Positions 1 through 6,578 of a stretch of 9,297 nucleotides of DNA are shown here, piece after piece. The notes under the pieces were generated by a model that did not search any database, was not told where the DNA came from, and was given only the letters and a program-made list of their open reading frames with translations. The stretch is from Fervidifonticultor_A octavus_A. Its GTDB lineage: Bacteria; Sysuimicrobiota; Sysuimicrobiia; Sysuimicrobiales; Humicultoraceae. Every line of letters begins with the position of its first letter. The first letter of the stretch is position 1. Position numbers and translations under genes: made by a program. The stretch spans positions 1-9,297 of the forward strand of contig JAVKID010000104.1 of NCBI GenBank assembly GCA_031459655.1, given 5' to 3'.

Positions 1-72
1 GGCCATGGCCGCCTGGAGGAGGCGGTCGCGGGTGCTGGACTCCATGAGGCTGCGCTTGGCCACCGACGGCAT
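1..72 (-). CDS. TetR/AcrR-family transcriptional repressor, N-terminal fragment (truncated by window edge)
   Basis: Reading leftwards from the edge of the palindrome, the minus strand encodes MTPVMPSVAKRSLMESS followed by TRDRLLQAAMA, which then leaves the window. The stretch T-R-D-R-L-L-Q-A-A is the usual opening of the first helix of a TetR-family DNA-binding domain, where 'R..IL.AA..LF' is typical. Only 24-28 codons are visible, so ligand and subfamily cannot be told. An ATG at 84-82 exists, but its first two bases are the last two of a perfect TATAAT box. If that promoter is used, the transcript starts near 76-75 and the first usable codon is the ATG at 72-70 (or GTG at 75-73), giving a leaderless or nearly leaderless mRNA. 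No Shine-Dalgarno precedes either ATG, which agrees with this. The adjacent palindrome suggests autorepression. Family assignment is by recognition of a short N-terminus. Confidence 0.7.
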   Translation of the reverse strand, partial: MPSVAKRSLMESSTRDRLLQAAMA

Positions 73-82
73 CACCGGCGTC

Positions 83-112
83 ATTATAGGCATAGACCGA
101 CGCGTCGGTCTA
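83..112 (-). promoter_or_regulatory. Promoter of the TetR-family gene (TAGACC - 18 bp - TATAAT)
   Basis: On the minus strand, TATAAT lies at 88-83, a perfect match to the sigma-70 type -10 consensus and unusual in such GC-rich DNA. Eighteen bases upstream, at 112-107, is TAGACC, which matches TTGACA at four of six positions. Expected transcription start is about 76-75, directly before the ATG at 72. The -35 box and the entire spacer lie inside the perfect palindrome at 89-116, so a bound repressor would exclude RNA polymerase. Confidence 0.65.
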
Positions 113-116
113 TGCC
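89..116. promoter_or_regulatory. 28-bp perfect palindrome, probable TetR-type operator
   Basis: The left arm GGCATAGACCGACG (89-102) is followed immediately by its exact reverse complement (103-116), with no loop and no mismatch. It begins one base upstream of the TATAAT box of the TetR-family gene. A zero-loop palindrome of this length placed over a repressor gene's own promoter is the classic form of an autoregulatory TetR-family operator. The inner TAGACC...GGTCTA arms recall half-sites I associate with some TetR-family repressors such as NemR, although the spacing here differs. No T-run follows on either strand, so it is not an intrinsic terminator. The protein that binds it is inferred. 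Confidence 0.75.
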
Positions 117-257
117 CGGTGGCTGCCCCCCGGAGCGTCCCGACCCTCGCCCCGCTGCCGCCGATGCGGCGCCGCCGCTCCCGCACCCTTCCAGGCAGGC
201 ATCGCCGCCCGCGATAGCCAAGACTTTCCAGGCGTGGAGCAGCCGCCCGGAGGACGT

Positions 258-1490
258 GTGACAAAGATCTCTGGCCGCGACCGCACCCTCGCCGCCTACG
301 CGTCGGAGGTGCGTGCCTTTCACCTCTTCTTCGCCGCCGTCCTGAGCGTCCTGGCGTACCTGCACCTGTTCGTGCTACTGCCCTTCGCGCAGCTCCGGAC
401 CGCGGGCCCGCTGCTGGCTGCGGCGGTCAGCCAGACGGAAGCGCAGATCGCCGCTGTCGAGGACGCCCAGAAGGCGGTGGCCGCCTCGACCGCAGCGCTC
501 GACCAGTTCCGGCGCGCGCTGGACGCCGCGCCGGACGAACTCCGGCGCGCGATCGCCAACCTGATCGCCCGCGGCGGCCTCGCCGCCCCGGGCGCGGACC
601 CCTACAAGACGACCATCACGGTCCCGCGGGCGGGCGCGGCGCCGGCCCAGGGCGGGGAGGAAGCCGTCACGATCGAAGAGGCGATCCGCCGGGAGATCGG
701 CCGGCAGACCGAGGCGCTGGCGTCGAGTCTGGATTCGGCGCTGGAGCCGCTGCGGCGCGTGCGGCCCGCTCCTCCGGAGATCGAGGACGCCCTCGGGGCG
801 GCCCAGGAGAGGGTCGGCCGCCACGTCCTGGTCCTCAACGAGGTTCTGCGGGAGGCCTTTGCGTCGGATCCGGCGTTCTGGCAGCGCCTCAGCGGTTCCG
901 GCCTCCCGTTCGCGGCGGCGTCCGCCCGCAGCGAGCAGGTGGCGACGGCGCTCGATGAAGCCGTGCACTCCCTCGAGCGCAGCCTCGCCGACGCCGCGGT
1001 CGGCCTGAGGAGCCGCCGGAGTGCGCAGCAGGCCCGGCTGACGATCCTGGAGGCAAGACAGCGCGAGCAGGGGGAACGGCTGGCCCTGTTCACGGCACGC
1101 ACGGCGTGGATTCCCCTGGCCCCGGATGCGTGGGCCCGCATCTACCCGCTGGTCGCGGCGGGGCTGGCCCTGACCGTGCTGCTGCGCATGCGGAGGATCC
1201 TGCTGCTGCGCCGTCTGCTGGGCGCCGCCGATCCCGACGCCATCACCCCGTCGTGGATCGCAGGACCCGTGACCGCGGCGGGACGCTGGTGGGCCCTGGT
1301 GGTGGTGGCCCTCCCGCTGCTCGCGGCGATCCATGCGTGGGTGACCGTCCTCGCGGATCCCGGCCTGTTCTCCACGGTCCTGGGGGAGCCCAGTCCGGCC
1401 ATGCGGCTCGGGTTCGGCGCCGCCTACGCGGTCCTGACCGTCGTGGGCGTGGTCCAGCTCGCCTCAGTCGCCCGCGGGCTGCTCGACTAG
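258..1490 (+). CDS. Multi-spanning membrane protein of unknown function with large helical loop
   Basis: A protein of about 410 residues, not assignable to a family. Hydrophobic segments are predicted near residues 22-42, 293-310, 344-365 and 384-404. Between the first two lies a stretch of roughly 250 residues that is rich in Ala, Glu, Arg and Gln and predicted mostly helical, with coiled-coil-like runs near 58-95 and 225-280. A lower-complexity patch with 'ADPYKTTITVPRAG' falls near 113-126. The long loop is probably outside the cytoplasm, but topology is inferred. GTG at 258 is chosen because GGAGG (249-253) lies four bases upstream. An in-frame GTG at 234 would add eight residues but has no ribosome site. 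The gene is divergent from the TetR-family gene, with about 140 bp between operator and start, so it could be that regulator's target. I saw no convincing plus-strand promoter there. Its stop overlaps the convergent phosphatase stop. Confidence 0.8.
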   Translation: MTKISGRDRTLAAYASEVRAFHLFFAAVLSVLAYLHLFVLLPFAQLRTAGPLLAAAVSQTEAQIAAVEDAQKAVAASTAALDQFRRALDAAPDELRRAIANLIARGGLAAPGADPYKTTITVPRAGAAPAQGGEEAVTIEEAIRREIGRQTEALASSLDSALEPLRRVRPAPPEIEDALGAAQERVGRHVLVLNEVLREAFASDPAFWQRLSGSGLPFAAASARSEQVATALDEAVHSLERSLADAAVGLRSRRSAQQARLTILEARQREQGERLALFTARTAWIPLAPDAWARIYPLVAAGLALTVLLRMRRILLLRRLLGAADPDAITPSWIAGPVTAAGRWWALVVVALPLLAAIHAWVTVLADPGLFSTVLGEPSPAMRLGFGAAYAVLTVVGVVQLASVARGLLD

Positions 1491-2338
1491 CGGCGCAGCA
1501 GGTCCACCATCGCCTGGTGCAATGGACCGTTGGAGACCAGGACCTCGCCGCCCAGGCGCTGGAGCGGCCTCCCGCGCCAGTCGCTGATCCGGCCGCCGGC
1601 TTCTTCCACCAGCAGGAGCCCTGCGGCCAGATCCCAGGGTGCCAGGCCGGGCTCCCAGAAGGCGTCGAGCCGGCCGGCCGCCACGTAGGCCAGGTGGACG
1701 GCGGCCGCGCCCATGATCCGCACTTCCAGCGCGCGGAGCATCACCGGGGCGATGGTGGGCACATGACGGCTCCGTTCAGGCTCGCGCGGCAGGCCGGTGG
1801 CGACCAGGGCGGCGCCGAGGTCGGCCGTCTTTGAGGGGTTCAGGCGGATCAGCGTGCCGTCCTTCCCGACCTGAAACGCGCCCCGGCCACGGCCGGCTAC
1901 GAAGAACTCACCCAGCGGCGGAACGGCGACGACTCCCGCCTGCACGGCCCCGCGCTCTTCCAGCGCGATCGAGATGCCAAACCACGGTAGTCCGTGCGCG
2001 AAGTTGGCCGTCCCGTCCAGCGGGTCGATGATCCACCGCGGCCGGTCCTCCCCCCTCGGCGCGGCGACCGCCAGCCCACCCGCCGACCTGGCGGATCCCC
2101 ACGCCGCGCCCCCCTCTTCGCCCAGCACGTCGTGGTCGGGAAACCGCGTGCGGATGCGGCCGGCGATGAGGCGCTCCGCCTCGTGGTCGGCCCGCGTGAC
2201 GAGGTCGGTGGCCGACTTGTGCCGGACCTCCTTGTCGGCCCGGGAGGCTGGGAGGATCGTCATGACCAGGTCGGCGGCCTCGCGCGCGACGTCCAGCGCG
2301 AACAGGGTTGTGGGTGAAAGCATGCCGGAAGGGCCCAT
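1487..2338 (-). CDS. Inositol monophosphatase family protein (Mg-dependent sugar/nucleotide phosphatase)
   Basis: From the ATG at 2338 this encodes 283 residues, close to the usual 250-280 of the family. The signature elements are all present: K-SATDLVTRAD (41-51), the metal-binding GEEGG (73-77), WIIDPLDGTANF (102-113; the DPxDGT motif with ligand aspartates), and PWDLAAGLLLVEEAGG (234-249; the second family signature). These fix the fold and a metal-dependent phosphomonoesterase chemistry. The substrate (inositol phosphate, 3'-phosphoadenosine phosphate, histidinol phosphate or another) cannot be told. Start choice is uncertain: ATG at 2338 and ATG at 2323 both lack a clear Shine-Dalgarno, and a longer frame to 2473 would run 67 bases into the upstream gene. 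It lies 68 bp after the DUF1501 gene on the same strand, separated by a GC-rich hairpin. Its stop shares bases with the convergent membrane-protein stop. Confidence 0.93.
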   Translation of the reverse strand: MGPSGMLSPTTLFALDVAREAADLVMTILPASRADKEVRHKSATDLVTRADHEAERLIAGRIRTRFPDHDVLGEEGGAAWGSARSAGGLAVAAPRGEDRPRWIIDPLDGTANFAHGLPWFGISIALEERGAVQAGVVAVPPLGEFFVAGRGRGAFQVGKDGTLIRLNPSKTADLGAALVATGLPREPERSRHVPTIAPVMLRALEVRIMGAAAVHLAYVAAGRLDAFWEPGLAPWDLAAGLLLVEEAGGRISDWRGRPLQRLGGEVLVSNGPLHQAMVDLLRR

Positions 2339-2350
2339 ATGGAAGCGTTC

Positions 2351-2378
2351 GGCGGCGGGGGCCCCTGCCCCCGCCGCC
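2351..2378 (-). other. GC-rich intercistronic hairpin
   Basis: An 11-bp perfect stem (GGCGGCGGGGG at 2351-2361 against CCCCCGCCGCC at 2368-2378) with a six-base loop. It lies in the 68-bp gap between the DUF1501 stop and the phosphatase start. On the transcribed minus strand it is followed by GAACGCTTCC, with no T-run, so it is not a standard intrinsic terminator. It could pause polymerase, protect the upstream mRNA 3' end, or lower expression of the phosphatase relative to the DUF1501/DUF1800 pair. Its role is inferred. Confidence 0.6.
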
Positions 2379-2406
2379 GCGCTGACGGTCCCGACAAGAA
2401 GACCGG

Positions 2407-3672
2407 CTATGCCAGAAACGGGACCCGCTCGAAGTCCGCCCCCAGGATCTTGGCAGGGTCGGCGCCCAGCCATCGGTCCAGGACCGTGGCGTAGACCGAC
2501 CGGAAGTCCACGGCGTGCTTGAGGTCCCCTTCGGCCAGATCGGTCAGGCTGGGCTGCCGGCCGTGGAGGCCGGGCCTGATCCGCTTCCCGAAGACGAACA
2601 TGGGGGCCGCGGTGCCGTGGTCGGTGCCGCCGCTGCCGTTGTCCGCCACGCGACGGCCGAACTCCGAGAAGGCCACGACCAGCACGCGGTCGGCGTTCCC
2701 CTGGGATTCGAGATCACGATAGAACGCCTCCACGCCGGTGGACCACTGCTCCAGCAGCGCGTCGTGGACGCCCTGCTGGTTGGCGTGGGTGTCGAAGCCG
2801 GTCATGTGTGCGTAGTAGACCCTGGTGGCCAGGCCGCCGGCGATCATCTGGGCGATCAGCCGCAGGCTGGCGGCGAACCGGTGGGTGGGGTACTCGATCC
2901 CGCCCCGGTACTGGCGGACTGCCTCGCGGACCCGCTCCGAGGAGAGCACGGCGTTCATCGCCGTGTGTCGGAGGAAGTCAATGGTCCCGGGCTCGTTGGG
3001 CGCCGGGGCGTTGAGCATCCGGAAGAGTTCCAGTTCCTCACGCGCCCCGATGCCCTCCAGGCTCGGCATCCACTGGAACGTCTCAGGGGTCTCCAGGGTC
3101 ACGCCCTGACCGGCCGCCGAGCGCAGCGCCAGCGGCATCGAGGGCCCGATGTTGACGCCGACGGTGGGCTGCTCGCAGACGGGGCATTTGCTGTCGAAGT
3201 AGCGGCCGATCCATCCCACGCGCAGGACGCGGCCCTCGGGGTCGGCCGTGTGCCAGACCTCCATGGACTTGAAGTGGGAGCGGCTGGGGTTGGGGTATCC
3301 GACGCCCTGGATGACGGCCGCCGCGCCCCGATCGTAGAGTTCCCTGAACTTCGCCATCCTGGGATGCAGCCCCACCTCGTCGGTGAGGCGGATGACCTCG
3401 TGCTTTGGGACGGCCAGGCGCGGACGGGCCCGATAGTAGGCGTCGTCGTTGAAGGGCACGATCGTGTTCAGCCCGTCGTTGCCGCCGCCCATCTGCACGA
3501 CGACCAGGATGTTGTGGTCGGGCGCTCCCGGGCGGCTCTGCACCTGGGCGAGATCCCACGGGTTGGTCATCGCCAGCGCGGTGCGGGTCAGGAAACTCGG
3601 TGCGGTCGCTCCCATCGCGACGATGGTCAGGCCCCTGTGGAGGAACTCGCGTCGGGTCATCCCCTGGTTCAT
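2407..3672 (-). CDS. DUF1501 family protein with Tat signal peptide
   Basis: A 421-residue exported protein. The N-terminus carries a twin-arginine signal: TRREFLH (6-12), a weakly hydrophobic stretch, then TALA (31-34) as probable cleavage site. DUF1501 hallmarks follow: VVVQMGGGNDGLNTIVPF (57-74), RSHFKSMEVWHTADP (131-145), TGFDTHANQ (291-299), EFGRRVADNGSGGTDHG (337-353) and DFRSVYATVLDRWLG (389-403). The family belongs to the alkaline-phosphatase/sulfatase-like group. D294/H296 and D351/H352 are plausible metal ligands, but no reaction is established. A CPVC pair at 163-166 is notable. The start has GAGGAG (minus strand, 3684-3679) six bases upstream, overlapping the DUF1800 stop, so the two genes are probably translationally coupled. 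Folding before export is expected for a Tat substrate. Confidence 0.95.
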   Translation of the reverse strand: MNQGMTRREFLHRGLTIVAMGATAPSFLTRTALAMTNPWDLAQVQSRPGAPDHNILVVVQMGGGNDGLNTIVPFNDDAYYRARPRLAVPKHEVIRLTDEVGLHPRMAKFRELYDRGAAAVIQGVGYPNPSRSHFKSMEVWHTADPEGRVLRVGWIGRYFDSKCPVCEQPTVGVNIGPSMPLALRSAAGQGVTLETPETFQWMPSLEGIGAREELELFRMLNAPAPNEPGTIDFLRHTAMNAVLSSERVREAVRQYRGGIEYPTHRFAASLRLIAQMIAGGLATRVYYAHMTGFDTHANQQGVHDALLEQWSTGVEAFYRDLESQGNADRVLVVAFSEFGRRVADNGSGGTDHGTAAPMFVFGKRIRPGLHGRQPSLTDLAEGDLKHAVDFRSVYATVLDRWLGADPAKILGADFERVPFLA

Positions 3673-3678
3673 GGCGGT

Positions 3679-3684
3679 CTCCTC
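3679..3684 (-). promoter_or_regulatory. Ribosome binding site overlapping the upstream stop codon
   Basis: On the minus strand the DUF1800 stop TGA (3685-3683) runs into GAGGAG as TGAGGAG, and the DUF1501 ATG follows six bases later. This decides the DUF1501 start at 3672 rather than the second Met four codons in, and implies termination-reinitiation coupling between the two genes. Confidence 0.75.
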
Positions 3685-5149
3685 AGGCCAGCTGGTACTC
3701 GGGAGTGCACATCAGCAGGTGCAGCATGCTGCGGAACTTCGCCTCCACCTCGGGACTGCCCAACGCAAACGGCGCATCCGGGGCGGCGGCGCCCAGCGCC
3801 CTGACGAGCGCGCCCCGACGCCGCTCGTCTGGCCCCCCGGGGACCAGCGCGTCGGCCAGCCGGTCGACTACCTCGCCGGCGGTCCGCGCGCCGTTGGCGA
3901 TCCTCACCGCGCCAGCCGGCAGCGGAGGAGGCGCCGCTGGCCGCCTGGCGATGCCCGGGGCGCCGCCGGTGAGCACGAGGCCTGAGAAGTTGTAGCGGGC
4001 CAGAATCGTCGCGGTGGTGATCCACGATTCCCCGCGCGGCCATCCGCCCACGTTGGGCGGGAAGAAGAGCGACTGCCCTGCCCGATCCATCGCCCGGGCC
4101 AGCAGCGGCACCTGCGCGGGGTCCAGATCCAGGAGGCGGGCGGTGCCAATGACCAGGTGGGCCGGGCTCTTCACCTGCGTCCGCATGGCTTGAGGGGAGT
4201 AGAACGCCTTCGAGGTCAGGATGGCGCGGACGACGGGAGCCACGTCGAAGTGACTGTCGCGGAAGATCCTGGCCAGGCCCTCGACCAGGTCTTCCTCGGG
4301 CCGCAGGTAGGCGAAGGTCTCGAACAGGCGCCGGGGCAGGAAGCGCGCGGTCGCCGGCTGCTCGAAGATGATGTCGACGATGTCCCCGCCGTCCCAGGGG
4401 CCGGTGCGGCCCAGGAAGGTCTTGACGCCGTCGTCGTGCTGCCGGGCGTCGAAGAAGAACTCGAACCCCCGACGGGTCCAGCCGGTAAAAGCCCGGGCGG
4501 CCTCCTTGACGTCCCGCTCGGTGTAGTAGCCGACGCCCATCGTGAACAGTTCCAGCAGTTCGCGGGCGAAGTTCTCGTTGGGGCGGCCCTTTCGGTTGCT
4601 CTCGTTGTCCAGGTATTCGAGCATCGCCGGGTCCCTGCAGACGGCGAGGACCAGCGCCTTGAAGTTGCCCAAGGCATGCCGGCGAAAGAGCTCGTTCTGC
4701 GCGTAGAGGTTCTCGGTCAGCCGCGCATCGGGTCGGCCCGAGACCAGGAGGCCGTGCCAGAAGAGGACCATCTTCTCCTGAAGGGGCCGGCGGGTCTGGA
4801 TCATGCGCGCGATCCACCAGTGCCGCAACTCCAGCAGTTTCTCGTTGTCCGCGCGCTGGGCGATCACCCGGGCCTCGAAGCGCTGCCGTTCCGGGGCCCG
4901 GTTCCGGTAGAGGGCGGCCACGGATTCCCACAGCGTGCGCAGGCTCGAGAAGTCCGGCGGGGGGAAGTTCTCGGGGATGCGGTCGAAGTGAATCAGGTCG
5001 TCGACCGCCGAATCCATCCCCATGCGGACGACCCGCTCGACCTCGTCCGGCCGGCCGCCGAAGCCGGCCCGGTTGAGCAGGTGCGCGGCCTTCGCGCGAT
5101 CCCAAGGGTCGTGCGCCGATGGGGTAAACTTGGCGATCGCCTGCTGCAC
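3683..5149 (-). CDS. DUF1800 family protein
   Basis: A 488-residue protein with the full set of DUF1800 landmarks: AAHLLNRAGFGGRPDEVE (21-38), MVLFWHGLLV (127-136), NENFARELLELFTMGVG (191-207) followed by YTERDVKEAARAFTGW (209-224), FLGRTGPWDGGDIVDIIF (245-262), VKSPAHLVIGTARLL (326-340), FFPPNVGGWPRGESWI (362-377) and a C-terminal LLMCTPEYQ (478-486). The biochemical role is not established. The family is repeatedly found next to DUF1501 genes, as here. No signal peptide or membrane segment is visible, in contrast to its Tat-exported partner. GTG at 5149 is the first possible start, since an in-frame TGA lies at 5158-5156; GGAGGGGTGA precedes it. It is the first gene of the minus-strand unit DUF1800-DUF1501-phosphatase. 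Confidence 0.95.
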   Translation of the reverse strand: MQQAIAKFTPSAHDPWDRAKAAHLLNRAGFGGRPDEVERVVRMGMDSAVDDLIHFDRIPENFPPPDFSSLRTLWESVAALYRNRAPERQRFEARVIAQRADNEKLLELRHWWIARMIQTRRPLQEKMVLFWHGLLVSGRPDARLTENLYAQNELFRRHALGNFKALVLAVCRDPAMLEYLDNESNRKGRPNENFARELLELFTMGVGYYTERDVKEAARAFTGWTRRGFEFFFDARQHDDGVKTFLGRTGPWDGGDIVDIIFEQPATARFLPRRLFETFAYLRPEEDLVEGLARIFRDSHFDVAPVVRAILTSKAFYSPQAMRTQVKSPAHLVIGTARLLDLDPAQVPLLARAMDRAGQSLFFPPNVGGWPRGESWITTATILARYNFSGLVLTGGAPGIARRPAAPPPLPAGAVRIANGARTAGEVVDRLADALVPGGPDERRRGALVRALGAAAPDAPFALGSPEVEAKFRSMLHLLMCTPEYQLA

Positions 5150-5399
5150 GGCACGTCACCCCTCCGGCCCGGTCGCCTGCGGTTCCGGTGCCCCGCAGCC
5201 TACCGAATTAGACGCGGGTGTCGCTGCGGGGGTTTAGGCGCAGCAATCCCCGCCCGGGGACTCAAACCTGTGCAGTCAGGGGGATGACAAAGTGCAAATG
5301 CGGCGTCATGCCGCTACAATGACCACGAGGAGAAACGGCCGGCAGTTCGGCCGCAGACCAGCCACTTCAGGCACCACCAAGACCTCAGGGGGTAGGTCG
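5150..5399. other. Divergent intergenic region with hairpins
   Basis: This 250-bp stretch separates the DUF1800 gene (leftwards) from the Asp-box gene (rightwards). It is locally less GC-rich than the genes. Short inverted repeats are CTGCGG/CCGCAG (5177-5182 and 5193-5198), GCGGGG/CCCCGC (5226-5231 and 5248-5253) and GCGGC/GCCGC (5300-5304 and 5310-5314). The first two would fall in the DUF1800 leader. For the leftward transcript TTGTCA (5290-5285) is a fair -35, but no good -10 lies 16-18 bp from it; TCTAAT (5212-5207) is an isolated -10-like hexamer. I see no RNA gene or recognisable riboswitch here. Confidence 0.5.
5292..5320 (+). promoter_or_regulatory. Candidate promoter of the Asp-box/MoaD operon
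   Basis: TACAAT at 5315-5320 matches the -10 consensus at five of six positions. The hexamer 17 bp upstream (GTGCAA, 5292-5297) is a poor -35 with three matches. The spacer contains the inverted repeat GCGGC-N5-GCCGC ending directly at the -10, which could be an activator or repressor site. Predicted start is near 5327, leaving a leader of about 70 nt. Confidence 0.35.
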
Positions 5400-6578
5400 A
5401 TGAGCAGGGTACGAGTTCTGGTGGGGACGCGGAAAGGCGCGTTCGTCCTCACGGCGGATGGCACGCGCACGCAATGGAACGTCAGCGGCCCGCTCTTCGG
5501 CGGCTGGGAGATCTACCATATCAAAGGCTCACCGGCCGATCCCAACCGGCTCTTTGCCTCGCAGTCCAGCGGCTGGTTCGGACAGATCATTCAGCGATCG
5601 AGCGACGGCGGGAAGACGTGGGAGGTGCCCGGCGGGGAGAAAGTACCCGGGCCGTACGATCCGCCGGGCAGCGCAAGCCACCACTTCGGCTACGACACGT
5701 CGCCTGAAACCGGCAGGCCCCTCACCACGCACCAGTGGTACGATGGCACGCAGCGCCCCTGGGAGTTCAAGCGGGTCTGGCATCTCGAACCCTCGCCGAG
5801 CGATCCCGACACCGTGTACGCCGGGGTTGAAGACGCCGCCCTGTTCCGCTCAACGGACGGCGGCCGGACGTGGCAGGAACTCGCGGGCCTGCGCGGTCAC
5901 GGTTCCGGGCCCCACTGGCAGCCGGGAGCCGGCGGGTTGTGCCTGCACACCATCCTTCTGGACCCGAGGGATCCAGCACGGATGTTCATCGCCATCTCGG
6001 CCGCGGGGGCCTTCCGCACCGACGATTCGGGCACCACGTGGCGGCCTATCAACCGCGGACTGCAGTCCCAGTACATCCCCGACCCGAGTGCCGAGGTCGG
6101 TCACTGCGTCCACCGCATCGCGATGCACCGGTCGCGCCCCGGCGTGCTGTTCATGCAGAAGCACTGGGACGTCATGCGCAGCGACGACGCCGGCGAGTCG
6201 TGGCGCGAGGTCAGCGGGAACCTGCCCAGCGATTTCGGCTTCGTGATCGACGTGCACGCTCACGAGCCGGACACCATCTACGTCGTCCCCATCAAGAGCG
6301 ACACCGAGCACTATCCGCCCGAGGGCAGCCTGCGCGTCTACCGCAGCCGGACGGGCGGGGGCGAGTGGGAGGCCCTTACCAGGGGCCTGCCGCAGCGCGA
6401 CTGCTACGTCAACGTCTTGCGCGAGGCGATGGCCGTGGACGCGCTCGACCCGTGCGGCGTGTACTTCGGGACCACCGGCGGGCAGGTGTACGCGTCGGCC
6501 GATGCCGGCGACAGCTGGACTGCCATCGTGCGGGACCTGCCGCCCGTGCTGTCCGTGGAGGTCCAGACGCTGCCATGA
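5400..6578 (+). CDS. Asp-box (BNR/sialidase-like) beta-propeller protein
   Basis: A 392-residue protein of the WD40/YVTN/BNR-like repeat group, often annotated as glycosyl hydrolase or exo-alpha-sialidase. Five Asp-box motifs (S/T-x-D-x-G-x-T/S-W) are visible: SSDGGKTW (67-74), STDGGRTW (151-158), TDDSGTTW (207-214), SDDAGESW (261-268) and SADAGDSW (366-373), with a degenerate sixth, SRTGGGEWEAL, near 316-326. Asp-boxes are structural turns between propeller strands and do not prove catalysis, so a binding or sensor role is as likely as hydrolase activity. There is no signal peptide; the protein opens with VRVLVGTRKGAFVL as its first strand pair, so it is probably cytoplasmic. ATG at 5400 is chosen because AGGGGG (5387-5392) lies seven bases upstream; an in-frame ATG at 5298 or GTG at 5292 would only add a low-complexity basic tail. 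Its stop overlaps the next gene's start. Confidence 0.9.
   Translation: MSRVRVLVGTRKGAFVLTADGTRTQWNVSGPLFGGWEIYHIKGSPADPNRLFASQSSGWFGQIIQRSSDGGKTWEVPGGEKVPGPYDPPGSASHHFGYDTSPETGRPLTTHQWYDGTQRPWEFKRVWHLEPSPSDPDTVYAGVEDAALFRSTDGGRTWQELAGLRGHGSGPHWQPGAGGLCLHTILLDPRDPARMFIAISAAGAFRTDDSGTTWRPINRGLQSQYIPDPSAEVGHCVHRIAMHRSRPGVLFMQKHWDVMRSDDAGESWREVSGNLPSDFGFVIDVHAHEPDTIYVVPIKSDTEHYPPEGSLRVYRSRTGGGEWEALTRGLPQRDCYVNVLREAMAVDALDPCGVYFGTTGGQVYASADAGDSWTAIVRDLPPVLSVEVQTLP

Noticed and set aside
89..116. The perfect palindrome as an intrinsic terminator or mobile-element end
   Set aside because: It has no T-run, no loop, no second copy in the window and no transposase. Its fit to the promoter spacer favours an operator.
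2492..2503. TAGACCGACCGG, similar to one arm of the TetR palindrome
   Set aside because: It lies inside the DUF1501 coding region, has no matching second arm, and is explained by conserved codons of RSVYATV.
3669..5159. Long Arg/Gly/Pro-rich frame overlapping the DUF1800 gene
   Set aside because: It is a shadow frame of a gene with clear DUF1800 motifs; its composition is typical of off-frame GC-rich coding DNA.
5235..5285. Minus-strand stretch reading CAGGTTTGAGTCCCCGG, resembling a tRNA T-arm
   Set aside because: The five-base arms flanking TTTGAGT do not pair, and no acceptor, anticodon or D arm can be built around it.
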